A DNA stretch of 64,000 nt, from contig JAGMVK010000021.1 in assembly GCA_020747065.1 (NCBI GenBank), positions 992,001 to 1,056,000 of the forward strand, in the 5' to 3' direction. This DNA is from Cadophora sp. MPI-SDFR-AT-0126. Its lineage: Eukaryota > Ascomycota > Leotiomycetes > Helotiales > Ploettnerulaceae. The position numbers and the translations under genes were made by a program. Every line of letters starts with the position of its first letter. Position 1 is the first letter of the stretch. Below, in pieces: positions 21,795 through 32,362 of the stretch. The notes below the pieces were generated by a model. That model ran no database searches. It was not told where the DNA came from and saw only the letters and a program-made list of their open reading frames with translations.

Positions 21795-24137
21795 TTAAGC
21801 CCTCCTCGGCGCCCAATTCCCCAACCAAGTCCTCGCACCATCCAACCCACCCCCCTCCGCCTCAAGCGCAGCAACACACCACTCTAACTCATAACCCCCC
21901 TCCGCAGCAAGCATCTCCGCCAACTCCCTCCTCCTCTGACTGCCCTCATCAACACAGAAATAACAAGGTTTACTTTTATCGGGCATATCGTCCATCAGGG
22001 GCTTCACGATCGGGAGAGCGAGTTGCGTTGTTAAGGTCTCGGTGATATTGCTGTTACCAGATTTTGCTCTAGCGGTTTTGCAGAACTTATTCCTGCACCA
22101 GGGTTTTCCACACCCGGAGATCAACTGCGAAATGTAGCGACGCTCGATACGGCGACGCATGGCTCGACCTTCAGGGTCATGCATACTGACATAAAGCGGC
22201 CCAAAACAAATACTACAGAGACCCAACCCATTCCCTGGGCCCTGACCCATCCTACTCCCCGCGCCAATCTCTCCATTTCTGCCCACGCCGTGCAGAGTCC
22301 GTCCGCAGTTCGCATTCCGGCAGATCTCCGGCTTGGCTTTTGTGATCTTCTCGAGCTCGTGGTGCTTGAGGTGCGTAGACATGTCGCGGAGACGGATGAT
22401 CTTCGAGCAGAGGTGGCAGTCTGTGGTGCGTGCTCCGTCGGCGAGTTCGTGCGCTGTGAGGCCTGTTATTAGGGATTCGGGGGAGGGGTCAAAGGGGTCG
22501 CCTTCTTGGGGTACTTCGAGGTGGCAGAATTGGCAGAGGATGAGCTTGCCGGGGCAGGTGGAGGTGCGATGAGCAGCCAGGGAGGGGAGGTTGGGCGCTT
22601 CGTATTGGCAGGAGGGACATGGGTAGGGGGTGTGGAAGATGGCATCGTGGGCGAGTTTTGAGGAGGTGCTGTTCCCGTGGGAGGAGTCGTGGGGACAGTG
22701 CCAGTGGGCGGCCCATTCGGGGGATTTCTTCTGGAAGACTTGTTTGCAGAGGGGGCAGAGGATGTTGTTTCGGAGGCAGAAGTTCTCGTGCAGCATCATT
22801 GTTCGGGCCGGGATCCATTGGAGACAGTTCTTACATTGCTGTTCGTCGGGGCTGTGCATTTCCGTGTCGGGGTCTTCGTCGAGGACGATGGGAGATTTGG
22901 TCGTGCCGTTGGTGGCGGCTTTTGGGAGGGATTTGAAAGCGAGAGAGAATTTGTGAGGGGTCGGGTCATCTTCTTCTGATGATGGACGGGCGTATATCGA
23001 AATGTAAAGAGCTTCGGCGTTCTCTAGCTCTATGTTGGATGCTGAAATCTTGATACTTTTCACAGGATTGTTGCTGAAATACCCAAATACATGCTCATCG
23101 TCTCGCGGTCGTGCTCTTTGACGAGGCGAGTAAGGACTCACAAAAAGCTCCAAATCTCCATCTCCCGTCGTCAACTCGATCTCGATTCCCTGCGTTCGAT
23201 CCCACGAAGGTAGTTGGTAGTCCACGTAGTCCCCACTTATGACCTGTCCAGTTGAAGGTTTCCAGATGCTCAAGTCCCCACCAACAGAACTCCCTTCAGC
23301 TGTTCCGGGTGCTTTCTGTGCTTTGGCCATGATCTGCTTCATGGTTTCTCTAGCTTGTTCCTCATTCAGAGCCTCAATGTCGACCTCGAGATCTGTATCA
23401 ACCACGCATATTCCATCTCCTTCTGGCGCAAACTTATCGATCAGAAACCGAAATTCTTCCGATTTAGATCCTCGCACAGTCAATATCTCTCCATTCGTCA
23501 AAGTCGTAAAGTTCTCCCGTAGATGTCTCTCCAGCAAAGATTTCCAGTCCTCAGGATTATACCCAGCTTCCAGCGGCCGTAACCGCACATATGTCCCCTT
23601 TGGTAACTGCTTAGCATGAACCGTGATCTTCGGCGGCTCTTCCTTTACGATATCACTATCATCCGTCAAATCAATAGGCGCATCCGGCGTCCCTTCATCA
23701 CCCGAATGTACAGACACGGCTTTCCTCCTCGCTCTAGCCTCTGGCTGCACCACACCTAACGCCTCCAGCAAAAACGGACTCAATCCCACCTCTCCTTCCT
23801 CCGCAGAGAACTCCCTTATACCTGCATGCACCACATTCCCATTCGCGGAGTTCACCAAGCGGAAGGTAAGAGGGTGGGGTAGTTGTTGTTGCGAGTCTCG
23901 CCATTGCGACTGTTCTGCGCGTGCGGCGGCGAGAGAGTATGGGTTGAAGGGGTCGAACGCGGGGGCGTTTGGTCGTGATGATGCGGGGACTGTGACTGTG
24001 ACTGTTGAGGCGGAGAGGAGCTGTTCGAGTGCTGATTGTGGGAGGAGAATTTTGTCGCCCGGCAAGGTCTTATTCGACTTGGGGGCGACGTTGAATAAGC
24101 CGGACCAGGAGAGGGAGATTTCAGATGGCTTTGCCAT
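21795..24137 (-). CDS. UFD1-type ubiquitin-pathway protein with C-terminal zinc fingers
   Basis: A single exon of 780 residues. The N-terminal half resembles the UFD1 fold: I-L-L-P-Q-S-A-L-E-Q-L-L, then L-T-F-R-L-V-N, a G-V-x-E-F-S-A-type block, then a V-H-A-K-Q-L-P-K-G-T-Y-V-R-L-R-P-L segment with a following E-I-L-T-V-R-G. UFD1 binds Npl4 and Cdc48/p97 and hands over ubiquitylated substrates; this fungal form is about twice the length of UFD1. The second half has many Cys/His pairs, for example C-K-N-C followed by H-x4-C, then C-P-L-C, C-P-S-C, C-x2-C and C-H-L-C with later His pairs, a TRAF-type or C2HC zinc-finger array. The last 100 residues include C-Y-F-C-V-D. It is divergently transcribed from an F-box gene, another ubiquitin-system component. 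Function beyond ubiquitin handling is inference. Confidence 0.85.
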   Translation of the reverse strand: MAKPSEISLSWSGLFNVAPKSNKTLPGDKILLPQSALEQLLSASTVTVTVPASSRPNAPAFDPFNPYSLAAARAEQSQWRDSQQQLPHPLTFRLVNSANGNVVHAGIREFSAEEGEVGLSPFLLEALGVVQPEARARRKAVSVHSGDEGTPDAPIDLTDDSDIVKEEPPKITVHAKQLPKGTYVRLRPLEAGYNPEDWKSLLERHLRENFTTLTNGEILTVRGSKSEEFRFLIDKFAPEGDGICVVDTDLEVDIEALNEEQARETMKQIMAKAQKAPGTAEGSSVGGDLSIWKPSTGQVISGDYVDYQLPSWDRTQGIEIELTTGDGDLELFVSPYSPRQRARPRDDEHVFGYFSNNPVKSIKISASNIELENAEALYISIYARPSSEEDDPTPHKFSLAFKSLPKAATNGTTKSPIVLDEDPDTEMHSPDEQQCKNCLQWIPARTMMLHENFCLRNNILCPLCKQVFQKKSPEWAAHWHCPHDSSHGNSTSSKLAHDAIFHTPYPCPSCQYEAPNLPSLAAHRTSTCPGKLILCQFCHLEVPQEGDPFDPSPESLITGLTAHELADGARTTDCHLCSKIIRLRDMSTHLKHHELEKITKAKPEICRNANCGRTLHGVGRNGEIGAGSRMGQGPGNGLGLCSICFGPLYVSMHDPEGRAMRRRIERRYISQLISGCGKPWCRNKFCKTARAKSGNSNITETLTTQLALPIVKPLMDDMPDKSKPCYFCVDEGSQRRRELAEMLAAEGGYELEWCVAALEAEGGGLDGARTWLGNWAPRRA

Positions 24138-24541
24138 GGTCTGTTGTGAAGGAATTGGTTTGGAATATCATGTAGCCAAGAGAGGGGGTCCGAAGAATAT
24201 GAGTTTGGGCTTGGAGGAAAGGTGGTGATATGTGGTTGTTGCCTTTGGTGTTGTTGTGAAATGTGTTTGTCAGAACTTCTTTCAGTATTCTCGAAGTTAC
24301 CACGGAGCTTCGAGCGGCAAAGGCATCAAGCGCTGCATCATCAAATCATCAAATCACCGATAAGCTGATAAGAAATAAGCTTAAATCTTTAGCGTTGATA
24401 TCACGTGGCTGGTCCCTATCAGTAATCCGGCCGATACTCGCATCGCATCTCGGTCCCGAACTAAGAGGATTCATCATCTATCCAACCTCTACCAGGCTAC
24501 TGAAACGTCTTCTCTTCTCTTCCTCTTCGTCTCTGCATGCT
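24138..24541. other. Bidirectional promoter region
   Basis: 404 bp between the divergent UFD1-type (-) and F-box (+) genes. No clear TATA box seen. Shared regulation of two ubiquitin-pathway genes is possible but not shown. Confidence 0.45.
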
Positions 24542-26452
24542 ATGGAGGAAGCTCTTTCAACACCATCAAACGATACTTCTCTGCCAACAACACTGCTCCA
24601 GCTTCTCTCCAATACGCTTGTCCTCAGCCAGACAACTCCGTACTTACCGCCCTCGGGCTTACTTGCGCTCGCCGCGACTTGCAAAGCCTTCCAGTCCCTA
24701 ATTAAGGATACACCGGCTGTCTTTAGATATCTTGATCTGACAAAGGTCAAGTCGGCGCAGTTTGAAATAGCTGCGATCGATCATGGTGGCGAGGTGTGGA
24801 GAAATGTACAGCTAGGTCAGTGAGAAACCCGTTCGCGTGGGAATACAGTATACTAAACAAGGAATGCGAAAAGACGAAAATGTGACTGAAGATGAGTAAG
24901 TGTTCTTCTCATTCCAGCCATAATATATGCTAATGCTCTATCAGTTTCTATGGTGGCCCTTTACAAGGCATATTTAATACCCTTCGCCGTCGGCACATCC
25001 TCCAAGATGTCCAAACACTTATCCTCGATGGCCTATCAGTGACTTCGGATCTGCTGTCGGATATAATCATCCAAGACCACTTCAATGTTCGGATACTGTC
25101 TATACGGGATGTCCAGAATCTGAACGAGAGGAAACTACAGCAAGCCTTGCTCTATGCTGTGCGACCTTCTCGTCCAGAGAATACCCCAAAGCTCAAAGGG
25201 CTGTATATTTTTGGACCTAAAGATGCAGCACTCGCTCCTCGCTATCCTCAACGTGTGGACGATCATCAGCGAAATTTAGCACCAAGTGATTTCTGGTCCT
25301 CAGATGGAGGTGTAGTGTTTGGTCCTGGAGCCCAAATAGGAGCCCAGTGGAACCAGAAGTCTGGCCATACCCTGGCCGATGAACTTGCTTGTGGTGCTGA
25401 CAGATGGTACCAGGCTGGTGGTAAAGTCTTGAGCAAGCCTCCTTCTCTGGAATGGGCAAACACCATGTATGCCTGTCAGGGAATCATCAGTTTCGATGCC
25501 GTCTTATGCAATGGCCCTCGGCACTCTTCCCTGGCCTCTGGTGATGGTCAACCACCAAGTCCATGGTATCAAAGCTCTGAAGTCCATCTTTCGTCTCGTG
25601 TGGCCACCCATTCTGTTGGAGGCTGCTATGGCTGTAAGAAGAGCCCCGAAGGTATCGCGAGATTCAAGCAGGCGCCCATGGAAAGGTTTCCTTTGCTTGC
25701 TCCTCCGCCTCTCCATTCGTCGACCATCAAGGCTGCAAAGATGCCGTTCCCAGGATTCGAAGATAAGCTGCTGTTGAGATGCACAGATTGTCTCCGAAGT
25801 CGATTCTGCGAGAGTTGTCACAAGTGGTGGTGCGAAGATTGCTACGAGATTTCAGATCAGGGCGGTTTCTTTGTCCCAGGCCCGACACAACCGTGGGGAG
25901 CTGTCGAGAGCGGAAACTCGGGGACGCGACCCGAGAAGAGTGTCAAGGTACATATGGGTCTCTGTGTTGAAAACTGTCTTGTTGCCGAATGGATGTCTGG
26001 AGCTGGCAGTAATGGCATGTGGGGTTGATTCAACAACTTCACGCGGACACGTATGGCAAAGCTTCGATTTCATTTGGTTCGATGATCTGGGCGTGGACTA
26101 ACCTGCTTACAGCCTGGAGTATTTCGAAGTTGCTTCGAATGCGGTCCAAACGTGAGTGGCGCATCACTTCCGAGGCACGCCAGACATCGCTAATATTGGC
26201 AGTGTGATTCGTGCATCATGCAAACCCAGAGAATGTGTAAGATTTGCGGAGGGGGATATTGCACGATCCACAACGAGGGATCAACACTTTCAACTGCAGG
26301 TCGCCACGCAATCAACGGGTGTAGATGCTGAAGCTGACGAGCCCTAGTGCGATTGTATGAGGTGTCCAGTTGTATTTTGATATCCTGGACTCATGCTGAC
26401 CGTTCTCGCAGGGTGTGCAAGAAGCGGCCGACGGACCAGAGAGATGTACTGA
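24542..26452 (+). CDS. F-box protein with C-terminal Cys/His zinc-binding tail
   Basis: Exons 24542-24815, 24874-24895 (22 nt) and 24945 onward are in frame. A conservative model stops at 26028 (459 residues). An F-box-like segment lies at about 33-75 (L-P-P-S-G-L-L-A-L-A-A-T-C-K-A-F) and is followed by the family block L-R-R-R-H-I-L-Q-D-V-Q-T-L-I-L-D-G-L. A C-R-S-R-F-C-E-S-C-H cluster near 390-410 probably binds zinc. Downstream of the stop, further exons read well: about 26125-26151 (C-F-E-C), 26203-26299 (C-D-S-C, C-K-I-C-G-G-G-Y-C-T-I-H-N-E-G) and 26412-26452 (S-G-R-R-T-R-E-M-Y, then stop), with good splice sites. I therefore think the gene runs to 26452, with an intron from about 26024; the donor there (GTTGAT) is weak. 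F-box proteins are SCF substrate receptors; the target is unknown. Confidence 0.75.
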
Positions 26453-27354
26453 ATGCCACTTGAGACATTACAGGAGATAATGTCAACACTCCACTCAGCC
26501 TATCGAGCTCACCGGTTCAAGCTCCTCTCCCTCAAATGACATGTGAACATGTCCGGAGAAGCCTCTCCAAGGCAAAACAAGGACAATTTCTCTCGACGCC
26601 TCAGGTCGCATCATCCTGGCGTTTTCAAAGCAGGCTTCATCCACGAATTTAATCTCAAGGAGACTCGCATGACGACGAGGCTTTAGAAGCCACACAAGCA
26701 TCTGACGACAGATTGGGGCATCTTGGCAGTTGCCTGCGGTCACATCTCTCGAATCAAATGCACTGCTGTGAGCTTTCGTGGCTCGACTGGAGCAGCAAAG
26801 TGTCAGCCACCTCAAGCTCTATTTGCGTCTAAGTGTCAACCCAGCAAAGATCTTCGCAATGAAACAAAAGATTCATCATGCAATACATTTGTCCCCATTG
26901 GTCAATGGCTCTGTTCATGACTTGCGCGATGTTTTGATTGGATGTCCCCATGTTGTTCCTGTCGCCAAGACTTCCGTCCACTCCAAACACGCGTCGCCTG
27001 CTCCACCTGTGTCCGCTCAACAGCCACAGTCCAATACTCGCACCCCAGACATCGGGAGACGCACGTTGTACAAAGTTTTTTTTGTCGCTGTCGGCTGGGG
27101 AAGTTGTCAAATAGTTTTCCGTCAAGTCAGCCAATGGGAGCTTTTCTAATGGTCAAATATTCACATTGTGGAGTAATCTAGAGCCTCAACGCTTCGGCCC
27201 CTGAATTTCGGACGAAGCCCCCTCGCCTCAGACTTCCCTGTCGTCCTCTCATTCACCGGGTTTATTTTTAAGCTTCATCGTCAATGTACGTATGCTTGAC
27301 GAATACTCACAGAAGCTACATCTTGGCAATGTCAATGGCAGTGATAGTTATGTG
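26453..27354. other. Intergenic, no gene supported
   Basis: Overlapping frames on both strands at 26495-27149 look partly protein-like but have no ATG or compatible splice joins. I do not accept them. The 3' part leads into the promoter of the dioxygenase gene. Confidence 0.4.
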
Positions 27355-27527
27355 AGGTTGAAATATATATACTCCCTTCTCGCCTCCAATGTGGGTTTTT
27401 TCCTCACCCTCATCACCATCTCCATTCTCTACCTCTTTCTTTCCTCATCTTTCCTTATCTTTCCTTACTCATTTCAGTATTTCTTTGTCTGCGCAACTCA
27501 TTTCCAGTCAATTTCCCAATCTCCAAT
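27355..27527 (+). promoter_or_regulatory. Core promoter and CT-rich leader of the intradiol dioxygenase gene
   Basis: A TATATATA box lies at about 27361-27372. It is followed by a long pyrimidine-rich stretch (TTTCC and CTC runs) up to the ATG at 27528, the usual fungal layout of a strongly expressed gene. Confidence 0.55.
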
Positions 27528-28779
27528 ATGCAACTCATCACTCCTCTCATCGCCGCATCGGTTCTCGCAACCAAGGCGTTCGCTCATCCTGGCCATGACA
27601 TGCAAGCTGAAATTGCAGAGCGTGCTGCCTTCATGGCAACTGCTCCCCGTGATCTCAGCCACTGCGCCGAGAAGTTGAAGATGCGCGGTCTGGACAAGAA
27701 GAACGTCGCTCGCAGATCCGCCATGGCAAAGGATGCCCGCAAGAAGAGAGCCATTGCTGAAGGTTCGTGCCGCGTTCAATTCTCCGAGAACCTTAATATT
27801 AACAGCCACAGACTCTCCATACCTTAGAGTTCGAGATGCCGCCAGCGTCCTCGCTACCTCTCATTTGTCAAGTGAGGCCTACACCAACGCCACCGAGGAA
27901 TCAATCCTCTTTTCTGGCAACAGCTCTTGCATCCTCTCTCCCGAAGTCACCCAAGGCCCATACTACGTTGAAGGAGAGTATGTTCGCGAGGACATCCGAG
28001 AAGATCAGGATGGCGTTGACCTCATCCTCGACACCCAAGTCATCGACGTGGCAACCTGCGAGCCCGTTCCAGACGCCATGATCGAAATTTGGCACTGCAA
28101 CTCCACCGGCGTCTACTCCGGCATCGTCGCCTCCGGCAACGGTGACAACTCCGACGCCACCAATCTCGACGCAACCTTCCTCCGCGGCCTGCAACCAACC
28201 GACGACGAAGGCGTTGCCCAGTTCCTCACCCTCTTCCCAGGCCACTACACCGGCCGCGCGACCCACATCCACGTCCTCGCACACTTCAACGGCACGCAGT
28301 ACGCCAACGGCACCTACGCAGGCGGCTACGTCTCGCACGTCGGTCAGCTCTTCTTCGACCAGGACCTCATCACGCAAGTCGAAGCCGTCTCCCCCTACTC
28401 AACCAACACCCAAACCCTCACCACCAATGCCGACGACTCCATCTTCGCCTCGGAAGCAGCCACCACTGACCCCGTCATCGAATACTCGCTCCTCAGCAGC
28501 GACGTTTCGGGTGGTATCTTCGGCTGGGTCGCTTTCGGCATCGATTTGACCTCTGAGCAAACGATCTCTGGTGCGGCGACTCTCACTGCTGATGGCGGTG
28601 TGGCGAACGCTGATAGTGGGATGGGCGGCGGATCTGGTGGACCTGGTGGAAATGGTACGGCCCCAACTGGTGCTCCTCCTTCTGGTGCTATCCCTTCTGA
28701 TGCTGTGGCTTCTACTTTTGTCACGAGCTCTTCTGCGGCGGCTTCTGAGGCTACCGCTATTGTGGGGTGTGATGCTTAG
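27528..28779 (+). CDS. Extracellular intradiol ring-cleavage dioxygenase
   Basis: Exons 27528-27762 and 27806-28779 (43-bp intron) give 402 residues. A signal peptide ends near Ala-Phe-Ala-His. The intradiol fold follows: Q-G-P-Y-Y-V-E-G-E near 129-136, I-W-H-C-N-S-T-G-V-Y-S-G near 173-184, and H-Y-T-G-R-A-T-H-I-H-V near 225-235. Candidate ferric iron ligands are Tyr182, Tyr226, His232 and His234, which are all present. Known enzymes open catechol-type rings between the two hydroxyls; secreted fungal forms act on lignin-derived aromatics or plant phenolics. The last 80 residues are Gly/Ser/Ala/Thr-rich and end hydrophobically, so a GPI anchor or wall attachment is possible. N-glycosylation sequons are frequent. 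Confidence 0.92.
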
Positions 28780-29939
28780 ATTGCTGATGTGATTGGTTTG
28801 GTTTAGCTTGAGCTTTGTTTGTTGTGTTGGTGTTGGTATTGAGCTGGTGTTGGGAGAAGGAGAGAGTGGTGAGAAAAGGGAGAGGGAAAGGACATAGGTT
28901 GTCGTTCATTCGTTCGTTGTGGCGTTGAGAGTCTTGTATCGTAAATTTACCATCAAAATTGACCGTAGTCACTCGTTTTTGCATGCATTGTATCTTGGAG
29001 TCTCCCATGATTATCGATGTCGAGTCTGCTTGTGACAATTGTAGGATTATAATAGCTGGACGCGAGGCTCTAGTATTGTCACTTCTGACGTATCTCATTC
29101 TGACAAGTCATGCCGTATGCTGATATGAACTTGCTGATCCTGTCGTCGTCGTTCAGTTTTTTTAGTTCCTATGCTGTCATCATGTTCTGTCTTGACAATG
29201 GTTCTATTAAGGTGTATAGCCAATTTAAAAAACTCTTCCCCAGTACACCGGACCTCAAGCATCTTCCTGCGACTAGAGAGCAGTGAGCAAAATCGGCACT
29301 TCTTCTACCACCCCTCAACAAGAGAATCCAAGACTGCTGTGCTTTTTCCGGCTGAACTTCTTTGCTTCTGAAAATGTGTGCTGACTGATGCGGACTTCAC
29401 TGGCGGGCAGATTCTCGGTTCGCCGGTGTCAAGTACGCAGGGAAAAAGAATATACAGTCGACTGGTTCGTTCACAATTCCTCTTGAGAAGACATCACGAG
29501 GCTCCTGGATATTAAAATAGAACAAACACGCCGCCACAACACATAAATTCCGATGGCTGATACAATTGTGTCGAAGTCATGATCACAGCCGCGAGGACCA
29601 TTCCTTGTGCAGGCCAATCAGCTACGAATTGGCCTGCACATATCGGAAATCATTGCGGCGTAGCTCGTTCTTTTTTCCTAACTGGAACCTTCTCCACATT
29701 CTTGGGGTCCAGAGACGACGTGGTGGGTATAAACAAGTAAGCTCCGGGCTTAAGTCCGGTCTCGCTAAATTTTCGATACTTGTTTGTGTAACACGGGCAC
29801 ATATGAATAAGAACTATCGATATCAGCCCTTTTCTGATCTCGTACAATCCAATCAAGATTCCTTTCCAAGCTTCACCAGCCTCCAAAGTTATACTCACAA
29901 CACCATTCGACGTAATTTCATCACAACTACGAGTCCATC
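28780..29939. other. Intergenic between dioxygenase and SDR genes
   Basis: No gene supported; the frame at 29566-29994 overlaps the SDR start and has no motif. A perfect 13-bp hairpin lies at 29606-29640 (listed separately). Confidence 0.45.
29606..29640. repeat. Perfect 13-bp inverted repeat (hairpin)
   Basis: TGTGCAGGCCAAT at 29606-29618 is the exact reverse complement of ATTGGCCTGCACA at 29628-29640, with a 9-base loop. It lies about 300 bp upstream of the SDR start codon. It contains an inverted pair of CCAAT boxes, so it could be a double binding site for the CCAAT-binding complex or a palindromic regulator site. Confidence 0.7.
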
Positions 29940-30695
29940 ATGCCACCTATCAAAGGACACTACATCCTCATCATCGGAGGGACTTCAGGGATAGGATATG
30001 CTGCTGCGACTCTCGCTCTTCAACAACACGCCAACGTAGTCATCGCATCATCCTCCCAAACAAAAATCGGAACCGCCGTCCAATCCCTCAAAAGCTCATT
30101 CCCAGACAGCAACATCGAAGGATACGTCCTCGATCTCGATACCCCCGACCTCGAGAATACACTTGACCACTTCCTCATGAATGTCACATGTGACAAGGCG
30201 ACTCTGCTTGACCACATCATCTCCACAGCCGGACGCGCACCCATGCCAAAACCACTATCTGAGACCACAGTCGAAGAAATCACCGAAGTTGCGAAACGCG
30301 GTATCACTGTTCCTATGGTACTCGCCAAAGTCAGCCTCCACTACCTGAAGAAGAGCCACACTTCATCATTGACCTTCACCGGTGGACATATCTCTGAAAA
30401 GCCCGCCCCGAATTATTCCCTGTACTCTGCGCTTGCGGCTGGTCTGATCGGCTTGACTAGGAACTTGGCGCTGGATATGGCGCCGATTAGAGTCAATCTT
30501 GTGAGTCCTGGGGCGACGCTCACGGAGATGTGGGGGCCGGACCGGAAGCGGATTGGAGAGATGGTTGGGAAAAGTGCGTTGTTGGGGAAGGTGGGAGGGG
30601 CGGAGGAGGTGGGTGAGGCGTATGTTTATTTGATGAAGGATTCGAATGCTACTGGTAGCTGTGTGAGTAGTAATGGGGGATCATTGTTGAGATGA
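29940..30695 (+). CDS. Short-chain dehydrogenase/reductase-like protein lacking the catalytic Lys
   Basis: A single exon of 251 residues. The Rossmann cofactor motif G-G-T-S-G-I-G is near residue 13, and the N-A-G-equivalent is S-T-A-G-R-A near 96. The usual catalytic Y-x-x-x-K is not present: the aligned segment reads Y-S-L-Y-S-A-L-A-A-G. The following P-I-R-V-N-L-V-S-P-G-A block is normal. Members of this divergent subgroup bind NAD(P)H, but catalysis may be altered or absent. No start ambiguity. Substrate unknown. Confidence 0.85.
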   Translation: MPPIKGHYILIIGGTSGIGYAAATLALQQHANVVIASSSQTKIGTAVQSLKSSFPDSNIEGYVLDLDTPDLENTLDHFLMNVTCDKATLLDHIISTAGRAPMPKPLSETTVEEITEVAKRGITVPMVLAKVSLHYLKKSHTSSLTFTGGHISEKPAPNYSLYSALAAGLIGLTRNLALDMAPIRVNLVSPGATLTEMWGPDRKRIGEMVGKSALLGKVGGAEEVGEAYVYLMKDSNATGSCVSSNGGSLLR

Positions 30696-30865
30696 GGGGG
30701 TTTGGACGAGCTGTTTGGAGGGCATGTTTAATGGCACTATTACGTGGGCTGAGGAAGTCGTTGGAAATGCGAGAAGCTATGGAGATTCCACTCAAATATA
30801 CTATATCACGGCAAATTCTATCACGACTCCAACATCTAATATTTTCTGACTTGACACTAGCCTTC

Positions 30866-31705
30866 TTACCAGATCCCAGGCAAGAATTTCCATCGCACCT
30901 TCTGAGTAACAACCTCCCACTGCCTCCCATATTTCCCCTTCATATACGTCTCCAAAATAGGAATCGAGGTAACATAAAACAAATAAACAAACCCAAGAAA
31001 CATAGTCCCTCCAAAAGCCCACCCACCAGCCGCCATCGCAAATGCAGTTCTCCAAATCGTGAACCCCAAAAAGTTCGGATGGCGAACCACTCCCCAAGGT
31101 CCGCCGATATACACCTTCCCCATATTCCTCACATCTTTACGGAACAAGTATTTACTATGGTCGGACCATACATGCAGTATCAACCCGATAACGAACGGGA
31201 CTGGCATGAACCGAAATAGTGCTGGAGACCATGTGCCGTTCCTGGATGCGAGGTAGACGAAGAGGATTGAGTGGATAAGGTCGACAACATTGACTTGTGT
31301 TGTCACTTGAAGCGAACCTCCCTGTCCAGTCAAAGGGAATCGCTCGCGTCGCCAGAGCGCTGTGTAGGCGATGAAGGAGAATGTGGGGAGTGTGGCACCG
31401 AAGAAGATTATGGCGGGGTAGGGTTGAAGACCGAGGGTATGGTGAAGTATACGCAGGAGAGTGTTAGGAACAAAGGGAATGTCGAGAGTGCCTGCAGGAG
31501 GCGGGGTTGAAGGAAGCATCGATGAAAAATGGCCGAAGGCTGAGAGCGTGGATGTTGGAGGGGCGAGAAGGGAATATGAGATTATTGGGACGGTAAGGCG
31601 GACGGCGATGAAGAGGATTGTGCCGAGGGAACTGCCTCCGTATTGTCCGCGGAAGGGGAAGAAATCCATGGGATCTGGAGCGGGTTTTGAGTCTTTGGAA
31701 GCCAT
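30866..31705 (-). CDS. Integral membrane methyltransferase-like protein (ICMT / NnrU / steroid-reductase-like fold)
   Basis: A single exon of 279 residues with about six hydrophobic segments. The C-terminal motif G-P-W-G-V-V-R-H-P-N-F-L-G-F is the signature shared by isoprenylcysteine methyltransferases, phospholipid methyltransferases and DUF1295 proteins, where Arg-His-Pro binds the SAM or NADPH cofactor. A late Glu in I-L-E-T-Y-M followed by G-K-Y-G is also typical. Whether it methylates or reduces is not clear from sequence; a role in the ER membrane is likely by family. It converges on the SDR gene. Confidence 0.8.
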   Translation of the reverse strand: MASKDSKPAPDPMDFFPFRGQYGGSSLGTILFIAVRLTVPIISYSLLAPPTSTLSAFGHFSSMLPSTPPPAGTLDIPFVPNTLLRILHHTLGLQPYPAIIFFGATLPTFSFIAYTALWRRERFPLTGQGGSLQVTTQVNVVDLIHSILFVYLASRNGTWSPALFRFMPVPFVIGLILHVWSDHSKYLFRKDVRNMGKVYIGGPWGVVRHPNFLGFTIWRTAFAMAAGGWAFGGTMFLGFVYLFYVTSIPILETYMKGKYGRQWEVVTQKVRWKFLPGIW

Positions 31706-32362
31706 GATGTGAAGTCGAAAGTTGGAGCGAGATTGGTTTGAGAGAATAATGTAAGAGATCAGAACTTTTTGGTCGATGGGAGAGACTACATCTACTATTT
31801 AAAAGAAATTTTCAAGCTGTCCGCAGAGAATCGAGTCGAGGCAAACATGGTTAGAAGGGTAAGACAGAAAGCAGAAAGACAGGGGTAAGTAGAGGCGGCT
31901 GCAAAGGCGGATGCAAAGCGGGTGGCTTAACTTGCTTCACCTAGCGCTGACATGCTTATGACAGTCAAGTAATTCGTAGCAGAGAGCGACAAAGCTCTTG
32001 CCCTCCCAATTTATCAATCCAAACAAATTGAAATATTCTTTCTGTACCGTGGTGTGAAAGTCCAAGTTACGGAAGGAAAATCGAGAAATAACGGATACGC
32101 ATACAAGCAGGCAGGACAACATACGCAATCCTATACAATATACAAATTTTACTCCCAAAGCCTTCCCAGGTACATCAGAAGCCCACAAATATCGACCCAA
32201 CTCCGAGTTGAGCAACTAGGAAACAGTCCACAATTTACAAAAGAGAATCCATGGACACCAAACCTGAACCTGAACACAATAGCCAGCAAAGTCCTTGTGA
32301 AGAAAAGACCAGATAGCAACCCACCGATCAGCCGAAGAAAGACTGCAAAGAATCTACTACAG
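31706..32362. other. Intergenic, no gene supported
   Basis: Holds the promoter of the membrane methyltransferase-like gene and the 3' end of the next minus-strand gene. Frames at 31937-32215 (-) and 32054-32785 (+, antisense to the next gene) have no motifs. Confidence 0.45.

Noticed and set aside
26495..27134. Two minus-strand frames that read partly like protein
   Set aside because: The upstream one has no ATG, and no splice join between them preserves frame with good sites. Treated as chance.
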